NCBI GenBank assembly: GCA_011042755.1
Contig: DRBY01000002.1
Location: 1 to 6,215, forward strand
Length of the DNA: 6,215 bases
Direction: 5' to 3'
Source: Thermoproteota archaeon
GTDB lineage: Archaea > Thermoproteota > Korarchaeia > Korarchaeales > Korarchaeaceae
Position numbers and translations under genes: made by a program. Below, piece by piece: positions 1-4,435 of the stretch. A model generated the notes under the pieces. It was given only the letters and a program-made list of their open reading frames with translations. It searched no databases and was not told where the DNA came from. Every line of letters begins with the position of its first letter. Positions within the stretch are counted from its first letter, which is position 1.

Positions 1-1
1 A

Positions 2-25
2 CTTCACCGTGCCCGGAAGGTGTAA
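2..25 (+). CDS. Possible 3' end of an upstream gene (partial)
   Basis: The frame starting at base 2 reads seven residues, LHRARKV, and then a TAA stop at 23-25, five bases before the eL18 start. This fits the last codons of a gene upstream in the same operon. In many archaea the gene before eL18 is rpoD, the RNA polymerase subunit D gene, but seven residues are too few to identify a protein, so that name is only a guess from context. The frame of eL18 is also open back to the window edge, so it cannot be excluded that no separate gene ends here. Confidence 0.35.
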   Translation, partial: LHRARKV

Positions 26-30
26 GCCAA

Positions 31-396
31 ATGCCCAGACCCACAGGACCGACCAACCCCGTGACGATAAAGACGATCAATGCTCTTGAGAAGACCTCGC
101 GACTGGCTGGAGCGAGAATATGGGCAGACGTAGCCGAGAGGCTGAGGAAGCCCAGGAGGAACCGTATAGAAGTTAACCTCTGGAAGATTGACAAGCTGAC
201 GGCCCCCAACGATGTCGTGGTGATTCCTGGCAAGGTACTCGGCGAGGGGAAGCTGTCTAAGCCTGTCACGGTTGCAGCCCTCTTCTTCTCCGAGTCCGCC
301 AAGAAGAAGATAGTGGAAGCCGGAGGGCGAGCTCTTAGCCTAGCAGAACTCGCTCAGGAGAACCCGAAGGGTTCTGGCGTCAAGATAATTGCGTGA
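31..396 (+). CDS. rpl18e: Large ribosomal subunit protein eL18 (L18e)
   Basis: This 121-residue protein is a structural component of the large ribosomal subunit, in a family restricted to archaea and eukaryotes. The N-terminal TGPTNP motif (residues 5-10), KPRRNRIEVNLWKI (40-53), the VIPGKVLGEG segment (64-73) and the C-terminal ENPKGSGVKII (110-120) are hallmarks of archaeal L18e, and the length is normal. The reading frame is open upstream to the window edge, but ATG 31 is chosen because the family begins here and a GGAAGGTG Shine-Dalgarno-like stretch (15-22) lies eight bases before it. The stop lies 13 bases before the preferred uL13 start, consistent with one transcript. Identity is secure from the sequence; operon membership is inferred from spacing and the widely conserved gene order. 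Confidence 0.96.
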   Translation: MPRPTGPTNPVTIKTINALEKTSRLAGARIWADVAERLRKPRRNRIEVNLWKIDKLTAPNDVVVIPGKVLGEGKLSKPVTVAALFFSESAKKKIVEAGGRALSLAELAQENPKGSGVKIIA

Positions 397-404
397 GGGG
401 GGAG
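397..404 (+). promoter_or_regulatory. Ribosome binding site that sets the uL13 start
   Basis: The G-rich stretch GGGGGGAG directly follows the eL18 stop codon and ends five bases before TTG 410. The alternative in-frame TTG at 389 lies upstream of this site and inside the eL18 gene, so the site argues for the shorter uL13 protein. Confidence 0.7.
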
Positions 405-409
405 CGAAC

Positions 410-871
410 TTGACCAACTTTGATATCGTGGTGGATGCCGAGGGAAAGATCCTCGGCAGAATGGCCAGCTTCGTCGCCAAGCAGCTCCTGCTTGGCAAGA
501 GGGTCGCAATAATCAACGCCGAGAAGGCCGTGGTAACGGGCAATCCCTCAACGATCCTGCAGAAGTACCTCAAGAGGAGGGCGATACAGGGCAAGCCCAG
601 ACCGGAGAGGGGCCCCGTTCAGCCTAGAACTCCGGACAGAATCGTCTGGAAGACCGTGAGGGGCATGCTGCCGATGAAGAAGGCCAAGGGGAGGGAGGCC
701 CTCAGGAGGCTGAGAGTATATATTGGGGTTCCCCCCGAACTCCAGAACGTCGAGCCAGTACAGTTAGAGGAGGAGTACACTGTGGATCACCTGAGGCCCA
801 AGCCTGGGGTCAAGCAGGTAACGGTGCTGTGGCTGGCCAAGCAGCTGGGTTGGAAGGGTGAGCTGGCATGA
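410..871 (+). CDS. rpl13: Large ribosomal subunit protein uL13
   Basis: This encodes a 153-residue uL13, a universally conserved large-subunit protein that binds 23S rRNA. Residues 4-20 (FDIVVDAEGKILGRMAS) match the family start, and the family signature VRGMLPMKKAKGREALRRL lies at 83-101, followed by YIGVP (104-108). TTG 410 is preferred to the in-frame TTG at 389 because the Shine-Dalgarno-like GGGGGGAG lies between them, and the seven added residues do not look like the family N-terminus. The 3' end overlaps the uS9 start as ATGA (868-871), typical of translational coupling. The internal segment at about 57-80 is rich in Arg, Pro and Lys, as expected for rRNA contact. Identity is near certain; the start choice is somewhat less so. 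Confidence 0.95.
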   Translation: MTNFDIVVDAEGKILGRMASFVAKQLLLGKRVAIINAEKAVVTGNPSTILQKYLKRRAIQGKPRPERGPVQPRTPDRIVWKTVRGMLPMKKAKGREALRRLRVYIGVPPELQNVEPVQLEEEYTVDHLRPKPGVKQVTVLWLAKQLGWKGELA

Positions 872-1302
872 GTGAGCAGGCTCAGACGAAGGTTGGAGAG
901 GTTCTCGCTCACGCCTCGGCCGCCAGGAAGACGGCGAGGGCGTTTGCCGTCATAAGGAGGGGGACCGGGAGGCTCTACATAAACGGCTTCCCGGTAGAGG
1001 TCTATGCTCCAAATGAGTTCGTCAGGATGAAGATACTGGAGCCTCTCTGGCTGGCCGGAGAGGATGTCTACGGCGACTTGGACATCTTCGTTAGGGTAAG
1101 GGGCGGCGGATTCATGGCCCAGGCCGACGCGATAAGGATGGCCATAGGCAGGGCACTCGTGCGATATACTGGCTCCAAGGAGCTGGAGGAGCTCTACAAG
1201 GAGTACGACAGGACGATCCTGGCTGGCGATCCCAGGCAGAGGGAGCCCAAGAAATTCGGCGGTAGGCGCGCGAGGGCTAGGTTCCAGAAGTCTTACAGGT
1301 GA
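868..1302 (+). CDS. rps9: Small ribosomal subunit protein uS9
   Basis: This encodes a 144-residue uS9 of the small ribosomal subunit, whose C-terminal tail reaches the P-site tRNA. The signature GGGFMAQADAIRMAIGRALV (79-98) and the basic tail ending RFQKSYR (138-144) are diagnostic and intact. ATG 868 overlaps the uL13 stop by four bases and is preceded by GAAGGGTGAG (853-862). The N-terminus has roughly a dozen residues before the RKTARA core (20-25), somewhat longer than many archaeal forms, and the core reads AARKT where GKRKT is common. The usual downstream partners rpoN and rpoK do not follow; only 40 bases separate this stop from eIF5A. Identity is secure. Confidence 0.96.
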   Translation: MSEQAQTKVGEVLAHASAARKTARAFAVIRRGTGRLYINGFPVEVYAPNEFVRMKILEPLWLAGEDVYGDLDIFVRVRGGGFMAQADAIRMAIGRALVRYTGSKELEELYKEYDRTILAGDPRQREPKKFGGRRARARFQKSYR

Positions 1303-1303
1303 G

Positions 1304-1311
1304 CTTTTAAT
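1304..1311 (+). promoter_or_regulatory. TATA-like promoter element before eIF5A
   Basis: CTTTTAAT stands out in GC-rich surroundings right after the uS9 stop and is preceded by purine-rich AGGTGA (1297-1302), which could act as a BRE. Archaeal transcription normally starts about 25 bases downstream of the box centre, near 1333, giving a leader of only about ten bases before ATG 1343. This is the likely promoter of the eIF5A-pus10-eL21-rpoF-DUF655 unit. It is inferred from sequence and position only. Confidence 0.55.
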
Positions 1312-1342
1312 CGGAGTGATCACGGCGCGTTCGGTGGGCTAG

Positions 1343-1750
1343 ATGGGAGTTACTCACGGTTCAGCCGGTGATCTCAAGAAGGGGAGTTACGTCGTAATCG
1401 AAGGCGAGCCCTGCGTTGTGCTCAGCGTTGCGAAGTCTAAGCCAGGGAAGCACGGAGCGGCGAAGGTCAGGATAGAGGCCAGGGGGTTGTTTGACGGCAG
1501 CCGGAGGTCAAAGATATTCCCAGCGGATGCGGACGTAGAGATACCGATCATATCCAAGAGGTCGGCCCAGGTTCTCGCGATAATGGGCGACACAGTACAG
1601 CTGATGGACCTGGAGACCTACGAGACATTCGAGATTCCCGTGTCGAGCGTCGAGGATGAGGAGAGATCCAAGCTGGCAGCTGGGGCCGAAGTGGAGTACT
1701 GGGAGGCCCTGGGCAAGCGGAAGGTAATGAAGGTGAAGGGGCCCAGCTGA
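1343..1750 (+). CDS. eif5a: Translation factor IF5A (hypusine-containing)
   Basis: This 135-residue protein is archaeal eIF5A, the homologue of bacterial EF-P. It binds the ribosomal E site and rescues stalled peptide-bond formation. The hypusine loop is intact at residues 32-41 (SKPGKHGAAK). Lys36, in PGKHG, is the residue expected to be modified to deoxyhypusine or hypusine. An N-terminal SH3-like barrel (about 10-70) and a C-terminal OB fold (about 71-132) match the normal two-domain length. The start ATG 1343 is supported by GGTGG (1333-1337) and an upstream TATA-like box. The 3' end forms a hairpin with the pus10 leader. No deoxyhypusine synthase gene lies in this window, so the modification enzyme must be encoded elsewhere. 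Identity is very secure. Confidence 0.97.
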   Translation: MGVTHGSAGDLKKGSYVVIEGEPCVVLSVAKSKPGKHGAAKVRIEARGLFDGSRRSKIFPADADVEIPIISKRSAQVLAIMGDTVQLMDLETYETFEIPVSSVEDEERSKLAAGAEVEYWEALGKRKVMKVKGPS

Positions 1751-1760
1751 GCAAGCTGGG
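1742..1760 (+). promoter_or_regulatory. 7-bp hairpin at the eIF5A/pus10 junction
   Basis: CCCAGCT (1742-1748) and AGCTGGG (1754-1760) are perfect reverse complements around a five-base loop. The stem includes the last eIF5A codons and stop, and its 3' arm holds the GGG of the only Shine-Dalgarno-like sequence before pus10 (GGGAG, 1758-1762). Ribosomes terminating on eIF5A would open it, so a role in translational coupling is plausible. The structure is read directly; the function is inference. Confidence 0.45.
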
Positions 1761-1763
1761 AGC

Positions 1764-3044
1764 ATGACGATCTTGACTCACTTAGCGCGGCAGAAGCGGC
1801 AATCGCTGGAGACCGTCTTGGGTCTCTTAGAGGATGAGGACCTGTGCCCCTATTGCCTGGGGAGTCTCCTCGCCACCTTCAACAGGAGGGTTAGCTCGTG
1901 GATCCTCGGCTACGCGATCCTCTCTCACATATCCGAGTCTGGCGGCGTAAGGGGGCCTAGAGCTTCAAGGGGGCTGAGTGGAGAGTGCTCGCTGTGCGGA
2001 GGACTTCTGCCGAGGTCCGCTCCAAAGCTTACCTACAGGCTCATAGAGGAGCTCTCTAACTACGAGTTCGAGTCGTTCAAGGGAGGAGCTGTACTGCCTG
2101 CTTATGTGCACGAGGCTCACGACGAGATCAGGGGAAAGCGCGGCATCTGGACCGCCGAGTCGCCAAAGGTGACCGTGTCAAGGTTCGTTGACGACATAGT
2201 CTCGGCCGTGACCGGGGCCAGAATAGACCCGGCGAGGCCAGACCTCGTCGGACTGATAGACCTGAGCAGGGAGGCAGTTGAGATTCAGGTGAACCCCGTG
2301 TACGTAGGGGGGAGGTACCTCAAGCTGGTTAGGGGGATCTCGCAGTCCAGGTGGATCTGTCCCAGCTGCGGAGGGGCTGGGTGCGAGGAGTGCGAGTGGA
2401 CCGGCTTCAGGTTTGGCGATTCTGTGGAGCACCTAATAGGAGAGCCGGCCAAGAAGGCGTTCGAGGCCGAGGATTACAAGCTCCACGCGGCGGGGAGAGA
2501 GGACGTGGACGCGAGGATGCTCGGCACCGGCAGGCCATTCGTGCTAGAACTCGTGAGGCCCAGGAGGCGGCGAGTGAACCTGAGCGAGCTAGAAGAGGAT
2601 ATAAACAGGTCTGCAGGGGGGAAGATACGTGTCATAAATCTCCAATACGCCGACCACTCTCTTGTCAAGCTCCTGAAGGAGGGGGCGCCCCAGACGCGAA
2701 AGGTCTACAGGGCTATTGTCGAGGTGGACTCGGAGGTGAGCGACGATGAGCTTAAGAAAGTGGCTCAGGCCCTAGAAGGAGCCCTAATAGAGCAGAGGAC
2801 GCCAACTCGAGTGCTGAGGCGGAGGGCCGACATGGTCAGGAGGAAGAGGGTGTACAGAGTCGAGGTGAAGAGGCTCTCCGAAAACTCGTTCGAGATTATC
2901 GTGGAGTGCGATGGCGGACTCTACGTCAAGGAGCTGGTGTCTGGAGACGAGGGCAGGACTCGCCCCAGCGTCGCATCCATACTGGGGAAAAAAGCTTTTT
3001 GTAGGGAGCTTGATGTTCTTGCTGTACTGACCCCGTACATCTGA
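1764..3044 (+). CDS. pus10: tRNA pseudouridine synthase Pus10 (tRNA U54/U55)
   Basis: This 426-residue enzyme isomerises uridine to pseudouridine at positions 54 and 55 of the tRNA T-loop, the known archaeal Pus10 role. The N-terminal part has paired cysteines C28/C31 and C75/C78, expected to bind zinc, within a THUMP-containing accessory region. A second set, C199/C202/C207/C210, lies just before the catalytic region in the family-typical CxxCxGxGCxxCxxTG arrangement. The catalytic motif GREDVDARMLGTGRPF (244-259) contains the presumed nucleophile Asp247. The C-terminal YVKELVSGDEGRTRPS (about 394-409) also matches the family. ATG 1764 lies one base after GGGAG, which is tight; TTG 1773 would give ten-base spacing and a protein three residues shorter. 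In other archaea pus10 also neighbours eL21-rpoF-DUF655, as here. Identity is very secure. Confidence 0.95.
   Translation: MTILTHLARQKRQSLETVLGLLEDEDLCPYCLGSLLATFNRRVSSWILGYAILSHISESGGVRGPRASRGLSGECSLCGGLLPRSAPKLTYRLIEELSNYEFESFKGGAVLPAYVHEAHDEIRGKRGIWTAESPKVTVSRFVDDIVSAVTGARIDPARPDLVGLIDLSREAVEIQVNPVYVGGRYLKLVRGISQSRWICPSCGGAGCEECEWTGFRFGDSVEHLIGEPAKKAFEAEDYKLHAAGREDVDARMLGTGRPFVLELVRPRRRRVNLSELEEDINRSAGGKIRVINLQYADHSLVKLLKEGAPQTRKVYRAIVEVDSEVSDDELKKVAQALEGALIEQRTPTRVLRRRADMVRRKRVYRVEVKRLSENSFEIIVECDGGLYVKELVSGDEGRTRPSVASILGKKAFCRELDVLAVLTPYI
2672..2691 (+). repeat. 20-base repeat, copy 1 (inside pus10)
   Basis: This stretch is identical to 4867-4886 in the PIN-ATPase gene and encodes the same residues, LKEGAP, in both proteins. 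It ends in the 10-bp palindrome GGGGCGCCCC. The match stops exactly at both borders. Codon choice on a short shared peptide may explain it. Confidence 0.6.
2989..3000 (+). other. AT-rich 12-bp palindrome near the 3' end of pus10
   Basis: AAAAAGCTTTTT is a perfect palindrome inside the GKKAF codons of Pus10, in a region otherwise GC-rich and using AAG, TTC and TGC for the same residues. It ends 65 bases before the eL21 start TTG 3066. It could be an internal TATA-like element for eL21-rpoF-DUF655, or simply chance; no test is possible from sequence alone. Confidence 0.35.
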
Positions 3045-3051
3045 TGCGGAC

Positions 3052-3060
3052 GGAAGGTGA
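3052..3060 (+). promoter_or_regulatory. Ribosome binding site that sets the eL21 start
   Basis: GGAAGGTGA closely matches the complement of the archaeal 16S rRNA 3' end and lies five bases before TTG 3066. The in-frame GTG at 3057 is part of this site and so is unlikely to be the start codon. Confidence 0.7.
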
Positions 3061-3065
3061 TCGAT

Positions 3066-3383
3066 TTGACCAAGAAATCCAAGGGATACCTATACCGCTC
3101 AAGGGACTTTCTCTCCAAGTCCCCCAGAGAGAGAGGACTGCCTCCACTCTCTAGGTTCTTCCAGCAGTTTGAAGTGGGCCAGAAGGTCGTGATAGACGTC
3201 GTCCCCTCCGAGCGGAAGGGGATTCCTCACAGGAGGTATCAGGGGAAGGTCGGCGTCGTGGTCGGCAAGAGAGGGAGAGCTTACCTGGTTGACGTAAAGG
3301 TTGGGGGCAGGGTAAAGCACCTGATAGTTCCTCCAGTTCATCTGAAGCCCCACGCCGAACCTGTAAAGGGTTCGGGAGGATGA
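3066..3383 (+). CDS. rpl21e: Large ribosomal subunit protein eL21 (L21e)
   Basis: This encodes a 105-residue eL21, a large-subunit protein shared by archaea and eukaryotes. The basic N-terminus SKGYLYRSRDF (5-15), PRERGLPPLSRFFQ (20-33) and GQKVVIDV (38-45) lead into an SH3-like core that includes RRYQGKVGVVVGKRGRAYLV (56-75) and ends VKHLIVPPVHLKP (83-95); these are family hallmarks, and the length is typical. TTG 3066 is preferred to GTG 3057 because the strong Shine-Dalgarno-like sequence GGAAGGTGA overlaps the latter. It follows pus10 by 21 bases and precedes rpoF by six, in the order seen in many archaea. A 7-bp hairpin near its 3' end abuts the rpoF ribosome binding site. Identity is secure. 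Confidence 0.95.
   Translation: MTKKSKGYLYRSRDFLSKSPRERGLPPLSRFFQQFEVGQKVVIDVVPSERKGIPHRRYQGKVGVVVGKRGRAYLVDVKVGGRVKHLIVPPVHLKPHAEPVKGSGG
3355..3375 (+). promoter_or_regulatory. 7-bp hairpin at the eL21/rpoF junction
   Basis: CCGAACC (3355-3361) and GGTTCGG (3369-3375) are perfect reverse complements around a seven-base loop. The stem ends at the first bases of the rpoF Shine-Dalgarno region GGAGGATGAGG (3375-3385). It lies in the last eL21 codons, so coupling between eL21 and rpoF translation is possible. The structure is read directly and the function is inferred. Confidence 0.4.
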
Positions 3384-3389
3384 GGCGGC

Positions 3390-3803
3390 TTGGATAAGAA
3401 GCCGCTGACGCTGGCGGAGGTGAAGAGCCTCATATTCGAGAGGTGGGCCAGAAATCAGGCTGCCTTAACTCCGGATCAGAGGAGGCTGTTTGAGTACCTG
3501 GCTAAGTTTACGAAGGTTAAGGATCCCGAGGTGGCCCGCAGGGCCGTTGAGGTTCTCGTGGAGTCCTACGGCTTGGAGGAGGAGGACGCAATTCAACTGG
3601 TGAACATCCTCCCCAAGACGGCAGACGAGCTGCGGCCATTTCTCTTTAGGTCCTACCCACTCCTAGACGAGAAGGCGTACTCTGGAATACTCGAGACCCT
3701 GAAGAGCCTCGCTGAGGAGAAGCCCGTGGAGGTCGAAGAGCCTGCTGAGGGGGAGGCTCCCGAGGGAGGAGAGCCCGAGGGATCCGATGAAGAAACTTCC
3801 TGA
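3390..3803 (+). CDS. rpoF: RNA polymerase subunit F (Rpb4-like), with long acidic tail
   Basis: This encodes a 137-residue RpoF, the archaeal counterpart of eukaryotic Rpb4. RpoF pairs with RpoE (Rpb7) to form the polymerase stalk, which helps open complexes form and contacts nascent RNA. The segments PLTLAEVKSLIFERW (5-19), LFEYLAKFTKV (33-43) and the HRDC-like helical part AIQLVNILPKTADELRPFLF (67-86) are typical of the family. After about residue 108 comes a 29-residue tail with 13 acidic residues and PEG/EPEG repeats, longer than the usual compact C-terminus and probably disordered. Start TTG 3390 is preceded by GGAGGATGAGG. Its neighbours eL21 and DUF655 match the common archaeal cluster. 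Identity is secure; the role of the tail is unknown. Confidence 0.93.
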   Translation: MDKKPLTLAEVKSLIFERWARNQAALTPDQRRLFEYLAKFTKVKDPEVARRAVEVLVESYGLEEEDAIQLVNILPKTADELRPFLFRSYPLLDEKAYSGILETLKSLAEEKPVEVEEPAEGEAPEGGEPEGSDEETS

Positions 3804-3815
3804 GGTGTTGGCAGG

Positions 3816-4391
3816 TTGTGGAAGTACATCCCGGGGAGGAGGAAGCCCCACGACAGCTGGGCTTACGTGCTTGACGTCTACAGCGAGCCAAGGCGCGCCC
3901 AGGTGGTTGGAGACCGGTACTTCATACTCATGGAGTTCTACGTCCGCCCTGGTGTAGCCTTAGAGCCCTTGACCAAGGTCTACGTTGGCAAGGGACAGAG
4001 GGAGCACGTGAGCAGGTTCCTCAGGTACCTCTCCTTCGCCGAGCTGAGGGGGCCAGCTCAGGGCAACCTAGAGGAGGCGGTCAAGAGGGCTGTGATTGAG
4101 GGCGAAGCTTTCTTCGTGCAATTCTTTAACGAGGCCAGGCCGGTGACTACGAGGCTCCACCAGCTCGAGCTACTCCCCGGAGTCGGCAAGAAGCTCCTCG
4201 TGAAGATATTGGAGGAGAGGAAGAAGAGGCCCTTCCTATCCTACTCGGATGTAGAGGAGCGAACGGGGCTTAGAGATCCGGCTGGGGCTATACAGGCTAG
4301 GGTTATTGAGGAGCTGGCAGGAGACGAGAGATATCTCGTTTTCGTAGCCCATAAGAGGATATTCGAGGAAGAAGAGGAGATGCTGATCTGA
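3816..4391 (+). CDS. DUF655 family predicted RNA/DNA-binding protein with helix-hairpin-helix
   Basis: This encodes a 191-residue DUF655 protein, conserved in archaea but without an established function. The N-terminal half, beginning YIPGRRKPHDSWAYVLDVY (4-22), is the family hallmark and probably forms a beta-barrel-like nucleic-acid-binding fold. A helix-hairpin-helix motif, LLPGVGKKLL (119-128), and a following helical segment point to backbone contact with RNA or DNA. The C-terminus is acidic (EEEEEML). Start TTG 3816 lies eight bases after GAGGTG (3802-3807) and 12 bases after the rpoF stop. In many archaea this gene sits between rpoF and the 16S rRNA dimethyltransferase gene ksgA, which suggests a link to ribosome maturation; here ksgA is not next. 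Family assignment is strong; function is inference. Confidence 0.9.
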   Translation: MWKYIPGRRKPHDSWAYVLDVYSEPRRAQVVGDRYFILMEFYVRPGVALEPLTKVYVGKGQREHVSRFLRYLSFAELRGPAQGNLEEAVKRAVIEGEAFFVQFFNEARPVTTRLHQLELLPGVGKKLLVKILEERKKRPFLSYSDVEERTGLRDPAGAIQARVIEELAGDERYLVFVAHKRIFEEEEEMLI

Positions 4392-4402
4392 GCACACACT
4401 CT

Positions 4403-4410
4403 TGTTTTAT
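4403..4410 (+). promoter_or_regulatory. TATA-like promoter element before the PIN-ATPase
   Basis: TGTTTTAT lies in a short T-rich tract (4400-4416), 11 bases after the DUF655 stop. Its centre is about 29 bases before ATG 4436, so transcription would begin close to that ATG and the mRNA may be nearly leaderless. The same T-rich tract could also aid termination of the preceding operon. No clear Shine-Dalgarno sequence precedes the ATG, which fits. Confidence 0.5.
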
Positions 4411-4435
4411 TCCTTTGGACCTGGGTAGATGTAAG

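Noticed and set aside
389..409. An upstream TTG start for uL13, adding seven residues
   Set aside because: It overlaps the eL18 end, lies before the strong ribosome binding site, and the added residues do not resemble the family N-terminus.
787..1323. A 178-codon open frame on the minus strand opposite uL13 and uS9
   Set aside because: It is antisense to well-conserved ribosomal protein genes, shows no recognisable motif, and would fully overlap them.
2351..2749. A 132-codon plus-strand open frame inside pus10
   Set aside because: It is an alternate frame of the conserved catalytic region of Pus10, very rich in Arg and Gly, as expected from an out-of-frame reading of AGG-rich sequence.
3355..3375. 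A tRNA T-arm or tRNA fragment, because of the GGTTCG sequence
   Set aside because: No acceptor, anticodon or D-arm can be paired around it, the loop is not the TTCxANNC type in the right position, and it lies inside the eL21 coding sequence.
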